A stretch of 64,000 nucleotides of DNA from UKL13-2 sp043773745 (GCA_043773745.1 JAYVEV010000129.1:11416-75415), one strand, 5' to 3'. Shown: positions 9,368 through 18,479, counted from the stretch's first letter. Numbers and translations are program-made. The notes: generated from the sequence alone by a model not told the origin.

Positions 9368-9607
9368 TTACTTTCCGCCCAGCCCCAGCCCCAGCCCCAG
9401 CCTAGACGCGACCTTGGCGACTTCCAGCAAGCGCGATTTATCCAGATTGCCGGATAGGGCATAACCGAAGTCGCGGTCAATCCAGTAAAAACCCCCGATA
9501 CCGTTTTCATCGGCGTAACGAAATGCGGTGTCTGTGCCCCCGCCTTCGGTTTTTATGCAGAGGGTCAAGCTACGCCACGCCGGTTTTATCACCCAGTTTT
9601 TTGTCAT
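9368..9607 (-). pseudogene. Remnant of an anti-sigma factor (RsiW-like transmembrane regulator) C-terminus
   Basis: On the minus strand an open frame carries GGTDTAFRYADENGIGGFYWIDRDFGYALSG, which resembles the periplasmic C-terminus of anti-sigma factors where FYW(I/V)D..FGYALSG is common. The zinc-finger-like cytoplasmic domain, the membrane helix and a partner sigma gene are all absent. The 5' part of this frame overlaps, out of register, the remnant at 9570-9711. The last codons are a GGCTGG tandem repeat encoding LGLGLGLGG. I interpret it as a truncated, non-functional fragment. Confidence 0.55.
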
Positions 9608-9711
9608 TGAACCAAAAATAGAGTGGCTTGCCTTTCAGGGCCCACTGCAATTGCTTTTGCCGCTGCCGACCAGGAATGTTATTAACGCTGCTGCCAAAAG
9701 CTTTTTTTCAT
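9570..9711 (-). pseudogene. Remnant of a COG4315-type lipoprotein (Yx(FWY)xxD repeat protein)
   Basis: A start-like ATG at 9711 is preceded by GGAGAT (9716-9721) and followed by an A7 run. Reading one base out of phase after the run gives a good signal peptide (KKLLAAALITFLVGS), so a one-base deletion appears to have broken the gene. Further on, a different frame encodes QWALKGKPLYFWFNDKKLGDKTG, the hallmark of secreted Yx(FWY)xxD repeat proteins, ending at a stop (9570-9572). Only about 140 bases of a normally 350-400 base gene survive, so internal deletion and frameshift are both likely. Confidence 0.6.
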
Positions 9712-10048
9712 TGGGATCTCCATCAATTTGAGTTAGAAAATTATTTGCTACACCAGGGTTAACGTATGGCGGGCACGCCTTATTCCCGACCATTGAAAAT
9801 ACTTTTATGCAGGACATTCAAATTGTTTAGAAAAGACAAATTAAGCCAATTATTCGAAACCCCAGCATCCGCGGCTGTTTCGAGCCAAAATGCTTCAAAC
9901 GGCAGTCTGGACGGGCACCTTTCTCTTTGGAGCAATCCCGCGAAGGCGGTATTGTAGGAGCAGCATTTACGGCAGACTATCAACGCGTTAGGATAGCGAG
10001 CGTAGCTGTCAAAAGAAGCGCTAAAGCAAAACAACCTGAGGAGTCACC
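9712..10048. other. Non-coding stretch upstream of the DUF3617 gene
   Basis: No supported coding region. It contains a member of the dispersed inverted-repeat family near 9862-9916 and should hold the promoter of the gene starting at 10049. No recognisable mobile element ends were found beside the decayed genes. Confidence 0.5.
9862..9916. repeat. Imperfect inverted repeat, copy B of the dispersed family
   Basis: The core GCTGTTTCGAGCC-AAAAT-GCTTCAAACGGC forms a hairpin with G-T pairs and a few mismatches. Its apical GAGCCAAAATGCTTC is nearly identical to the apex of the copy at 57486-57551. Confidence 0.5.
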
Positions 10049-10507
10049 ATGAACACGATTAAAAAAATTGCCACCGCTACCGTCACGACTTTACTGGCTG
10101 GTTTGTCGTTTGGTGCAAACGCTGGAATGGATGAAATGCCAGCGGGTCTTTGGCAAATGAAAACCAAAATGGAAGTGCCCGGCATGCCGGCAGAAATGGC
10201 CGCCAAGATGGGCGCAATGACAATGACGCATTGTGTCAAGCCTGGCGATCAGCGCAAATGGTCGGAACGTAAAAGCCCCGGCGAGCGCGGCGCACAAAAA
10301 TGTGAGCCGTCCGACATGACGACTGACGGCAACACCGTTACCTGGAAAATGAAATGTACTGATGGCACCACCGGTGATGGCAAGGTTACCCACAATGGCA
10401 AAGATGCCTACACCATGGTGACCAATATCAATTCGCCGCGAGGTTCGATGAAAATGGTGGTGGACGGCAAGAAAATTGCCGATAGCTGCGAGAAGGCAGA
10501 AAAGTAG
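10049..10507 (+). CDS. DUF3617 family periplasmic protein
   Basis: A 152-residue protein with a signal peptide ending ANA-G, a good GAGGAG ribosome-binding site 10 bases upstream, and the DUF3617 pattern: PAGLWQMKTKMEVPGMP near the mature N-terminus followed by four conserved cysteines (THCV, QKCEP, MKCTD, DSCEKA) that probably form two disulfides. The family is common in Proteobacteria and has no established function. It is Met- and Lys-rich. A strong bidirectional terminator follows 25 bases after the stop, so the gene is monocistronic. Confidence 0.85.
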   Translation: MNTIKKIATATVTTLLAGLSFGANAGMDEMPAGLWQMKTKMEVPGMPAEMAAKMGAMTMTHCVKPGDQRKWSERKSPGERGAQKCEPSDMTTDGNTVTWKMKCTDGTTGDGKVTHNGKDAYTMVTNINSPRGSMKMVVDGKKIADSCEKAEK

Positions 10508-10532
10508 CCATTGCTGCGTTAGTCAGTCGCAG

Positions 10533-10567
10533 AAAAATGGGTTGCATATATTTGCACCCCATTTTTT
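10533..10567. terminator. Bidirectional intrinsic terminator between DUF3617 gene and pckG
   Basis: The near-perfect palindrome AAAAATGGGTTGCA ... TTGCACCCCATTTTTT has an A-tract on one side and a T-tract on the other, so it can stop transcription from both convergent genes. Confidence 0.8.
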
Positions 10568-10588
10568 CATGTTCAACTTTCTGCAAGC

Positions 10589-12418
10589 TCAAATGATTGC
10601 CTGCAAAGTTTTATAGCGGTTGATTAATTCGGACGGCATGTGATGCTGCAACTTGGTCAGTAATTCGTCGTGTAATTTGAGTTCCTGTGTCCACTGCATT
10701 TTGTTGACTGTCGTAATCACCGTAAATTTTTCTGGTGAATAGGCAAGGCCGTTCCAGTCGAGATGGGTGTAATTCGGGATATTGCCAAGGGCCGTTTTTT
10801 CCGCAGATGCTGTGCCTTCTACCCGCTCTATGATCCATTTCAGCACGCGCATATTGTCGCCGAAGCCAGGCCACATGAATTTGCCGTTTTCATCTTTGCG
10901 GAACCAGTTGACACAGTAAATTTTTGGCAGCGCGGCACTGCCTGCTTGTCCAAACTGAAGCCAGTGGCCAAAATAATCTGCCATGTTGTAGCCGCAAAAA
11001 GCGATCATCGCGAATGGGTCGCGGCGAACAACGCCCACTTGCCCGGTAATCGCGGCGGTAGTTTCTGAGCCCAGAGTAGCAGCCATGTAAACGCCTTCAT
11101 TCCAGTTGGCCGCTTCGGTAACCAGCGGCACGGTGTCGGAGCGGCGGCCACCAAAAATCATTGCGGAAATCGGCACGCCGGCGGGGTTATCCCATTCCGG
11201 ATCCAGTGACGGGCATTGCGTGGCCGAGACCGTGAAGCGCGCATTGGCATGCGCTGCCAAGCGACCACAGTCCGGCGTCCAGTCGCGACCCTGCCAGTCG
11301 GTGAGTTTGGCAGGGGCTGTTGGGGTTATGCCCTCCCACCACACATCGCCTTCAGGAGTCAGTGCCACGTTGGTAAAGATCGTATTCGACTTCAGCGATT
11401 CCATGCAGTTTGGATTGGTCTCATACGAGGTGCCCGGGGCAACGCCGAAAAAGCCTGCTTCGGGATTGATCGCCACCATCTTGCCATCGGCACTGGGCTT
11501 AATCCAGGCGATATCATCGCCAACTGTGGTGACTTCCCAACCTTGCTTAAGGAAGGATTCAGGCGGAATCAACATCGCAAAATTAGTTTTGCCGCAGGCA
11601 GAAGGAAAGGCTGCGGTGATGTAATGTTTTTTCCCCTGCGGGGTTTTGACACCGAGAATCAGCATGTGCTCAGCCAGCCAGCCTTCCTGCCTGCCCATCA
11701 CGCTGGCGATGCGCAGCGCAAAACATTTTTTGCCGAGTAGCGCATTGCCACCATAGCCGGAACCATATGACCAGATTTCGCGTGTTTCGGGAAAATGCAC
11801 AATGTACTTGTGATCTTTGTTGCAGGGCCATACCACATCTTTTTCGCCGGCGGTCAGCGGCGCGCCGACTGAGTGTAGTGCGGGCACAAATTCACCGTCC
11901 TCACCCAGCACATCCAATACTTTGCGGCCCATGCGGGTCATCAATTTCATATTGACGGCGACATACGGTGAATCCGAAAGCTCGACGCCAATATGGGCGA
12001 TATGCGAACCCAACGGGCCCATGCTGAACGGCACCACATACAGAGTGCGGCCGCGCATAGAGCCATCAAACAGGCCAGTTAGTTTTGCGCGCATTTCGGC
12101 AGGTGCCAGCCAATTATTGGTAGCACCAGCATCTTCTTTTTTCTCGGAGCAGATAAATGTGCGGTCTTCTACGCGGGCGACGTCAGACGGATCTGACCAG
12201 GCCAAATAGGAATTGGGCCGAAGGTTTTCATTGAGCTTGCGGAAAGTGCCTGCCGCGACTAATTCGCCACACAGGCGGTTGTATTCCTCGTCGCTGCCAT
12301 CGCACCAGTAAATACGGTCCGGCTTGGTGAGTGCGGCGATTTCATCAACCCAAGCAAGCAATTTTCGGTGGCGGGTGGGCGCAGCGTTGACAAGAACAGG
12401 TTTGGCGAGAGCATGCAT
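10589..12418 (-). CDS. pckG: Phosphoenolpyruvate carboxykinase (GTP)
   Basis: The 609-residue protein is a full-length GTP-dependent PEPCK, which interconverts oxaloacetate + GTP and phosphoenolpyruvate + GDP + CO2, the first committed step of gluconeogenesis. Visible signatures are the kinase loop FPSACGKTNFAML, the metal/substrate region DDIAWIKPSADGK and the family block WEGITPTAP. It is unrelated in sequence to the ATP-type enzyme of enterobacteria. GGAGACCTT before ATG 12418 is the ribosome-binding site, and a sigma-70-like promoter lies at 12459-12487. It is flanked by a terminator downstream and forms its own unit. Confidence 0.95.
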   Translation of the reverse strand: MHALAKPVLVNAAPTRHRKLLAWVDEIAALTKPDRIYWCDGSDEEYNRLCGELVAAGTFRKLNENLRPNSYLAWSDPSDVARVEDRTFICSEKKEDAGATNNWLAPAEMRAKLTGLFDGSMRGRTLYVVPFSMGPLGSHIAHIGVELSDSPYVAVNMKLMTRMGRKVLDVLGEDGEFVPALHSVGAPLTAGEKDVVWPCNKDHKYIVHFPETREIWSYGSGYGGNALLGKKCFALRIASVMGRQEGWLAEHMLILGVKTPQGKKHYITAAFPSACGKTNFAMLIPPESFLKQGWEVTTVGDDIAWIKPSADGKMVAINPEAGFFGVAPGTSYETNPNCMESLKSNTIFTNVALTPEGDVWWEGITPTAPAKLTDWQGRDWTPDCGRLAAHANARFTVSATQCPSLDPEWDNPAGVPISAMIFGGRRSDTVPLVTEAANWNEGVYMAATLGSETTAAITGQVGVVRRDPFAMIAFCGYNMADYFGHWLQFGQAGSAALPKIYCVNWFRKDENGKFMWPGFGDNMRVLKWIIERVEGTASAEKTALGNIPNYTHLDWNGLAYSPEKFTVITTVNKMQWTQELKLHDELLTKLQHHMPSELINRYKTLQAII

Positions 12419-12458
12419 ATGAAGGTCTCCGAAAACTCATGGGCGGACAGGTGCGCTA

Positions 12459-12487
12459 GGTATACAGTGCGATCGTGGGGTAGCCAA
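12459..12487 (-). promoter_or_regulatory. Predicted sigma-70 promoter of pckG
   Basis: Minus-strand TTGGCT (12482-12487) and TATACC (12459-12464) are separated by exactly 17 bases, and the expected start site lies about 35 bases before the pckG ATG. Confidence 0.55.
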
Positions 12488-12649
12488 TTAGCCCGCGTCG
12501 AACGATCCCGCGCATCATTTTAAGTTACTGATTGAACTAGCCCGAGGTACGCTGTGGCCTGCGTTTACTGGTAACAGTGCACCCCCCAAAACATCAATCA
12601 ATCATTATCCCATATTGGCTGCAATTGGGTCATGCAGCAAAGCGGCGGA

Positions 12650-13339
12650 TTAGTTCAATTCGGGTTTAAGTGCTTGCTGACCGTAGGTTTTAAATTTTTC
12701 CAGCACGATCGCCATTTCCGCGCCTGACAGCAGGGCGGGCTCGCCGATTTGCAGCGCCTGCCAATACATGCGCGCCAGGCTTTCGACCTCCACGGCAAGG
12801 GACAGGGCGATGTCCAAGTTCTCGCCCACCGCAATCATGCCATGCTGAGCCAGCAGGCAGGCTTTGCGGTCTATCAGCGCGGCGACCACATGGTCAGATA
12901 GTGCCTGTGTGCCAAACGTGGCGTAGGGCGCGCAGCGAATATCATCGCCGCCTGCCACCGCTACCATATATTGAAATGCGGGAATAGGACGGCTCATACA
13001 AGCGAGAGTGGTCGCAAAGGTCGCATGGGTGTGAACGATGGCGCTAACATCCGGGCGCGAGGCATATATATCGCGATGGAAACGCCATTCCGATGACGGC
13101 AAAATATCGCCGTTGAAGGTGCCATCCATGTTCATCGCGACAATTTGTTCGGGCACAGTTTCGGCGTAGGGGATGCCCGTTGGCGTGATGAGAAATCCAT
13201 TGGCGGGTTTGGTGGCACGTGCGCTGACATTGCCCGACTTGCCCTGATTAATACCAAACCGGTTCATGTTGAGTGCGGCGGCAATAATCTTTTGCCGCAA
13301 TTCAGCATCGGGGTGATGGTTCAGGTTTAAAAATGTCAT
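12650..13339 (-). CDS. Class II aldolase, fuculose-1-phosphate-aldolase-like (candidate DHAP-shunt Ald2)
   Basis: The 229-residue protein has all zinc and catalytic residues of the FucA type: GNVSAR (36-41), Glu84 in PSSEWRFHRD, His103 and His105 in VHTHATFATT, and His166 in LAQHGMIA. Its start overlaps the stop of mtnA by four bases (ATGA), so the two are translationally coupled. FucA-like aldolases paired with mtnA are known to cleave methylthioribulose-1-phosphate into DHAP and a 2-methylthio-acetaldehyde in the DHAP shunt. MtnB-type dehydratases share the same fold, so that activity is the main alternative; absence of mtnC/mtnD/mtnN-like salvage genes nearby favours the aldolase reading but does not prove it. 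Confidence 0.75.
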   Translation of the reverse strand: MTFLNLNHHPDAELRQKIIAAALNMNRFGINQGKSGNVSARATKPANGFLITPTGIPYAETVPEQIVAMNMDGTFNGDILPSSEWRFHRDIYASRPDVSAIVHTHATFATTLACMSRPIPAFQYMVAVAGGDDIRCAPYATFGTQALSDHVVAALIDRKACLLAQHGMIAVGENLDIALSLAVEVESLARMYWQALQIGEPALLSGAEMAIVLEKFKTYGQQALKPELN

Positions 13340-14424
13340 GCGCGCCGACTTTCATCTAGGAACTGTGCAGCCAACTGGCTGGGTGCTGCTATGCCGCGCT
13401 CGGTGATGATGCCGGTGATGAGCCTGGCAGGGGTCACATCAAAGCCCGGATTGGCCACCGGGCTGGCGTCATCAAGAATGCGAAAGTCCCGGGTTAGGCC
13501 ATCCTGGGAAAGGCCGCGCAGATGACGAATTTCATCGCCATTGCGCTCCTCAATTTCTATGCCGGTGAGCGCATCATCGAGCTGCCAATCAATGCTGGAC
13601 GAAGGAGTTGCCGCGTAAAAGGGAATATTGTTGTCGCGCGCCGCCAGCGCTTTTTGGTAGGTGCCAATCTTGTTGGCAATATCGCCCGAGCGCGAAGCGC
13701 GATCAACACCGACGATGACCATATCCACTTTGCCATGCTGCATAAAATGGCCGCCCGCATTATCGACAATATAGGTGTGCGGCACGCCGCGCTCGCGCAG
13801 TTCCCAGGCGGTGAGCAGGCCCTGATTGCGCGGCCGGGTTTCTTCTACCCACACATGCACCGGCAGTCCGGCATCGTGCGCCATATAAATCGGTGCGGTA
13901 GCGGTCCCCCAATCCACGGCGGCCAAAGCGCCCGCGTTGCAGTGGGTCAGGATATTGATGGCTCGTGAATGTTTGGTATGAAGGGCGCGAATCAGCTCAA
14001 GACCGTGGCGACCAATCGCGGCATTGGTGGCAATATCCTCGTGCGCCATCAGACCGGCTTCCTGCCAAGCCGCGTCGGCACGCTCCAGCTCATCCAGCGG
14101 TGATAACACCAGCTCCATGCGCTTCAGTGCCCAGGCAAGATTCACCGCGGTAGGGCGCGTGGCGAGCAGGGCGCGGCATGCCGCTTGCAGCGCCCCATCG
14201 GTGCAATCAGTCTTCATTTGTAGCGCAATACCGTAAGCGGCCGTAACCCCGATCAGCGGCGCACCGCGCACTCGCATCGTGCGGATCGCATCGCATGCCT
14301 GCTCAATTGAAATGATCTCGTACTCTTCCAGCGAAAACGGTAACAGCGTTTGATCAATGATGACAACCGAGCGGCGTGCATCGTTGGTCCAAATGCTGGT
14401 GCGGGGTTTGCCGTGAATTTTCAT
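13336..14424 (-). CDS. mtnA: S-methyl-5-thioribose-1-phosphate isomerase
   Basis: A 362-residue isomerase that converts methylthioribose-1-phosphate to methylthioribulose-1-phosphate in salvage of 5'-methylthioadenosine. The catalytic pair is visible: Cys162 in ILTHCNAGALA and Asp241 in IVGVDRASRSGDIANKIGTY, and the substrate-binding RGAPLIGVTAAYG follows at 53-65. It differs from eIF2B-alpha relatives by these residues and its length. It is the first gene of a two-gene minus-strand operon with the class II aldolase and is divergent from pyrG. Neither a kinase (mtnK) nor a phosphorylase (mtnP) for the previous step is in the window. Confidence 0.92.
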   Translation of the reverse strand: MKIHGKPRTSIWTNDARRSVVIIDQTLLPFSLEEYEIISIEQACDAIRTMRVRGAPLIGVTAAYGIALQMKTDCTDGALQAACRALLATRPTAVNLAWALKRMELVLSPLDELERADAAWQEAGLMAHEDIATNAAIGRHGLELIRALHTKHSRAINILTHCNAGALAAVDWGTATAPIYMAHDAGLPVHVWVEETRPRNQGLLTAWELRERGVPHTYIVDNAGGHFMQHGKVDMVIVGVDRASRSGDIANKIGTYQKALAARDNNIPFYAATPSSSIDWQLDDALTGIEIEERNGDEIRHLRGLSQDGLTRDFRILDDASPVANPGFDVTPARLITGIITERGIAAPSQLAAQFLDESRRA

Positions 14425-14496
14425 AGGGCTAGTTTAATGGATTCCGCATTGATGGGCATCTTGGGGCTTTGGGTGGAGTAAAAACCTGGGTTGCGG

Positions 14497-14502
14497 TATA
14501 AT
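14497..14502 (+). promoter_or_regulatory. Possible -10 element of pyrG
   Basis: A perfect TATAAT hexamer lies about 30 bases before the pyrG start, in the divergent gap with mtnA. No good -35 box is evident, so this is tentative. Confidence 0.35.
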
Positions 14503-14529
14503 TTCAATTTCCTACTTGGGGTATATCTC

Positions 14530-16263
14530 ATGGCCGCCATGACCCAACCGATTCCCGCGACAAAGTATATCTTCGTCACCGGCGGTGTCGTTTCATCTCT
14601 TGGCAAGGGGATCGCAGCAGCCTCCCTTGCCGCCATTCTCGAATCTCGCGGCATCAAAGTTTCGATGGTCAAGCTGGACCCGTATATCAACGTGGATCCG
14701 GGCACCATGTCGCCATTTCAGCATGGCGAGGTTTTTGTCACTGAAGATGGTGCAGAAACCGACCTTGACCTCGGTCATTACGAGCGCTTTGTCTCGATGA
14801 AGATGAAGAAAGCGAATAATTTCACGACTGGGCAAATTTACGAGCGCGTGATCAATAAAGAGCGCCGAGGCGATTATTTAGGCGGCACTGTGCAAGTAAT
14901 CCCGCATATCACCGATGAAATTAAAACCTCCATTCATGCCGCTACCATCGGCGCTGAAGTCGGCATTATCGAAATCGGTGGCACGGTGGGCGATATTGAG
15001 TCGCTGCCGTTTCTGGAAGCAATTCGCCAGATTGGTGTTGAACTGGGGCGCGAAAACACCTGTTATATCCACCTGACACTGGTACCATATTTGCCGTCCG
15101 CCGGTGAAATCAAAACCAAGCCAACCCAGCACAGCGTAAAAGAGCTGCGCGAAATCGGTATCCAGCCCGATGTGGTGATGTGCCGCAGTGACCGCACCCT
15201 GCCGGAAGAAGATCGCCGTAAGATTGCGTTATTCACCAATGTCCCGGTGGGCTCGGTGATTTCCTGTTACGACACAGACTCGATCTACAAAATCCCGGCG
15301 ATGTTGCACAAGCAGGGGCTGGATGAAATTGCCTGCCGTAAGCTGAATCTCACCCCGCGGCCTGCTGATCTGGATGTGTGGGAAAACATTGTCAATGCGC
15401 TTGAAAATCCCGACCATGTGATTGATCTCGCGATGGTCGGCAAATATGTTGATTTGGCTGATTCGTATAAATCTTTATCCGAGGCGCTGACCCATGCAGG
15501 CATTCATACCCGCACCAAAGTGCGTATCCACTATCTGGATTCCGAAGATATTGAAAAAGATGGCGAGGCCGGTGTGGCCAGAGCGCTGCAGAATATGGAC
15601 GCGATTTTAGTGCCGGGCGGCTTTGGCAAACGTGGCACTGAGGGCAAGATTGCCGCCGTAAAATACGCTCGTGAAAACAAGATTCCGTATTTGGGCATTT
15701 GTTTGGGGATGCAAATCGCGACGATTGAATTCGCCCGTAATGTGGTCGGTTTGGCCAATGCGAACTCCACTGAATTTAACGCCGATACACCGCACCCGGT
15801 GATTGCGCTGATTACTGAATGGCAAAACCGCGACGGGCAAATTGAAAAACGCGATGCGACTTCAAACCTCGGCGGCACCATGCGGCTTGGAGCACAGCCC
15901 TGCACGGTGCAGTCTGGCACGCTGGCGCATCGCATTTACCAGAGCGAGCATGTGAGCGAACGCCATCGCCACCGCTATGAGGTGAATAACCATTATGTGC
16001 CGCGTCTGGAGGCCGCCGGGCTGGTGGTTTCAGCGCGCACTGATTCGGAATTCTTGACTGAAATGGTCGAGCTCGATACTGCGAAACATCAGCACCCTTG
16101 GTTCTACGGTTGTCAGTTCCATCCGGAATTTACTTCAACCCCGCGCGATGGTCATCCGCTGTTTATTTCGTACATCAAAGCCGCGCTGGAGCAGCATAAG
16201 CGGGTGCACGGTGAAGCCGGCTTGCGCGTGGTGTCTAGCGGCAAGTTATCAAATCTGGCCTGA
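14530..16263 (+). CDS. pyrG: CTP synthase
   Basis: A 577-residue enzyme from ATG 14530 (MAAMTQ; the start at 14539 is equally possible). The N-terminal synthetase domain begins KYIFVTGGVVSSLGKG, and the C-terminal glutamine amidotransferase domain shows the nucleophile in YLGICLGMQ and the His/Glu of QFHPEFTSTP. It converts UTP to CTP using ATP and glutamine. The order pyrG-kdsA-eno-ftsB seen here is a familiar proteobacterial operon; gaps are about 40 and 27 bases, supporting one transcript. Confidence 0.96.
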   Translation: MAAMTQPIPATKYIFVTGGVVSSLGKGIAAASLAAILESRGIKVSMVKLDPYINVDPGTMSPFQHGEVFVTEDGAETDLDLGHYERFVSMKMKKANNFTTGQIYERVINKERRGDYLGGTVQVIPHITDEIKTSIHAATIGAEVGIIEIGGTVGDIESLPFLEAIRQIGVELGRENTCYIHLTLVPYLPSAGEIKTKPTQHSVKELREIGIQPDVVMCRSDRTLPEEDRRKIALFTNVPVGSVISCYDTDSIYKIPAMLHKQGLDEIACRKLNLTPRPADLDVWENIVNALENPDHVIDLAMVGKYVDLADSYKSLSEALTHAGIHTRTKVRIHYLDSEDIEKDGEAGVARALQNMDAILVPGGFGKRGTEGKIAAVKYARENKIPYLGICLGMQIATIEFARNVVGLANANSTEFNADTPHPVIALITEWQNRDGQIEKRDATSNLGGTMRLGAQPCTVQSGTLAHRIYQSEHVSERHRHRYEVNNHYVPRLEAAGLVVSARTDSEFLTEMVELDTAKHQHPWFYGCQFHPEFTSTPRDGHPLFISYIKAALEQHKRVHGEAGLRVVSSGKLSNLA

Positions 16264-16302
16264 ATATCATCAACGGCCTGCTCAATGTGCAAGGAATAAT
16301 TC

Positions 16303-17145
16303 GTGAAACTCTGTGATTTTGAAGTCGGTCTTGATCATCCATTCTTTCTGATCGCGGGACCCTGTGTGGTCGAGTCTGAGCAATTGCAGATTGACACCGC
16401 CGGCACGCTCAAAGAGATCACCGCCGAACTCGGCATCCCGTTCATTTTCAAATCGAGTTACGACAAAGCCAACCGCAGTTCCGGCAAAACTTTTCGTGGC
16501 CCGGGTATGGAAGAAGGTTTGCGGATTTTGTCGGAAGTCAAAAAACAACTCGGCGTATATATTTTGACCGACGTGCATACCGAGCAGGAAGTGCCAACAG
16601 TGGCGAGCATTGTCGATGTCCTGCAAACCCCAGCGTTTCTTTGCCGCCAAACTGATTTCATCCATGCAGTCGCGCGCAGCGGTAAACCGGTGAATATTAA
16701 GAAGGGCCAGTTTCTGGCGCCGACTGATATGAAGAATGTGGTCGACAAGGCGCGCGAAGCCAGCGGCACCGATAACATCATGGTTTGTGAACGTGGCGCA
16801 TCGTTTGGTTATAACAATCTGGTGTCGGACATGCGCTCGCTGGCAATTATGCGCAACACCAATTGTCCGGTGGTGTTTGATGCGACCCACTCGGTGCAAT
16901 TGCCCGGCGGTCAAGGCTCAACCTCAGGTGGGCAGCGCGAGTTTGTACCGGTACTCGCGCGCGCGGCTGTGGCGACGGGTGTTTCAGGTGTCTTTATGGA
17001 AACCCATCCCGATCCATCAAAAGCACTGTCTGACGGCCCCAATGCATGGCCGCTACCGATGATGCGCGACCTGCTTTATGTGCTCAAGGAAATTGATTAT
17101 CTGGTGAAGAAAAATGGCTTTGCCGAACAAGCGTTGATGAAATAA
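16303..17145 (+). CDS. kdsA: 3-deoxy-8-phosphooctulonate synthase
   Basis: The 280-residue enzyme condenses PEP and arabinose-5-phosphate to KDO-8-phosphate, the precursor of the lipopolysaccharide inner core. Diagnostic segments are LIAGPCVVES (near residue 19), FKSSYDKANRSS and VFDATHSVQLPGGQG. A GTG start at 16303 is preceded by AAGGA with a seven-base spacer. The asparagine in KSSYDKANRS at the position that is Cys in metal-dependent forms is typical of the metal-independent class, but I cannot align it rigorously here. Confidence 0.95.
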   Translation: MKLCDFEVGLDHPFFLIAGPCVVESEQLQIDTAGTLKEITAELGIPFIFKSSYDKANRSSGKTFRGPGMEEGLRILSEVKKQLGVYILTDVHTEQEVPTVASIVDVLQTPAFLCRQTDFIHAVARSGKPVNIKKGQFLAPTDMKNVVDKAREASGTDNIMVCERGASFGYNNLVSDMRSLAIMRNTNCPVVFDATHSVQLPGGQGSTSGGQREFVPVLARAAVATGVSGVFMETHPDPSKALSDGPNAWPLPMMRDLLYVLKEIDYLVKKNGFAEQALMK

Positions 17146-17172
17146 AACATTTACTTTTGGAAAAAATAATTT

Positions 17173-18456
17173 ATGACCGCTATTGTTGACATCATTGCTC
17201 GCGAAATTCTTGACTCGCGCGGCAACCCCACTGTTGAAGCCGATGTGTTGCTGGAGTCTGGCGTTATTGGTCGCGCGGCAGTGCCTTCTGGCGCTTCCAC
17301 CGGCTCGCGCGAGGCGATTGAGCTGCGCGATAAAGATGCCAACCGCTACATGGGCAAAGGCGTACTCAAAGCGGTCGAGCATATCAACACCGAAATTTGC
17401 GAAGCCATCATTGGTCTCGATGCATCCGAACAAGCCTTCATCGATAAAACCATGATTGAGCTTGACGGCACGGAGACCAAGGCGCGTCTTGGCGCGAACG
17501 CGATACTCGCGGTCTCGATGGCCTGTGCCAAAGCCTCAGCCGATGAGTCGGGCCTTTCGCTTTATCGCTATTTGGGTGGTGCGGCGCCGATGCAAATGCC
17601 GGTGCCGATGATGAACATCATCAACGGCGGCGCGCATGCCGATAATCCGCTCGATATTCAGGAATTCATGATTATCCCGGCAGGCTTGCCGACCTTTCGT
17701 GAGGCCCTGCGCGCGGGCGTGGAGATTTTTCATACTCTGAAAAAAATTCTACATGCGGAAGGCCACAACACCAATGTGGGCGATGAAGGCGGCTTTGCCC
17801 CTAATTTGCCGACTAACGAAGCAGCGATTCAATATGCGGTGAAAGCGATTGAAGAAGCCGGTTATATCGCCGGACAAGATGTATTGATCGGACTTGATTG
17901 TGCCGCGAGCGAATTCTACAAAGATGGAAAATATCGTTTCGAAGCCGAGAAGCTGGCGTTTACCTCGGCGCAGTTCACCGATATTTTGGCGACCTGGGCC
18001 GACAAATATCCGATTGTTTCTATCGAAGACGGCATGGCTGAAAACGATTGGGACGGCTGGGCCACGCTGACGCAAAAACTCGGTAAAAAAATTCAGCTAG
18101 TGGGTGATGATTTATTTGTTACTAACACCAAAATTCTGCGCGAAGGAATTTCCAAAGGCATTGCCAACTCGATACTGATCAAAGTGAATCAGATTGGCAC
18201 ATTGTCAGAAACCTTCGCCGCCATCGAAATGGCCAAGCGTGCGGGTTACACGGCGGTGATCTCGCATCGTTCCGGCGAAACCGAAGACACCATCATTGCC
18301 GATATCGCCGTTGCCACCAACGCGCTGCAGATTAAAACCGGCTCGGCATCACGCTCGGATCGCATGGCGAAATACAATCAGCTGCTGCGCATCGAGGAAG
18401 AGCTGGGTGATGCCGCCAGCTATCCGGGCAAATCGGCTTTCTATAACTTGCGATAA
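17173..18456 (+). CDS. eno: Enolase
   Basis: A 427-residue enolase, the normal length for bacteria. It interconverts 2-phosphoglycerate and PEP. Visible signatures are IVDIIAREILDSRGNPTVE at the N-terminus, GANAILAVSMA, the catalytic VGDDLFVTN region and SHRSGETEDTIIADIAV near residue 365. It shares an operon with kdsA upstream and ftsB 23 bases downstream. Confidence 0.97.
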   Translation: MTAIVDIIAREILDSRGNPTVEADVLLESGVIGRAAVPSGASTGSREAIELRDKDANRYMGKGVLKAVEHINTEICEAIIGLDASEQAFIDKTMIELDGTETKARLGANAILAVSMACAKASADESGLSLYRYLGGAAPMQMPVPMMNIINGGAHADNPLDIQEFMIIPAGLPTFREALRAGVEIFHTLKKILHAEGHNTNVGDEGGFAPNLPTNEAAIQYAVKAIEEAGYIAGQDVLIGLDCAASEFYKDGKYRFEAEKLAFTSAQFTDILATWADKYPIVSIEDGMAENDWDGWATLTQKLGKKIQLVGDDLFVTNTKILREGISKGIANSILIKVNQIGTLSETFAAIEMAKRAGYTAVISHRSGETEDTIIADIAVATNALQIKTGSASRSDRMAKYNQLLRIEEELGDAASYPGKSAFYNLR

Positions 18457-18479
18457 TTCACACACGCCAGTACAAAAAA

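Noticed and set aside
11106..11740. Plus-strand open frames inside pckG
   Set aside because: Antisense shadows of a highly conserved gene.
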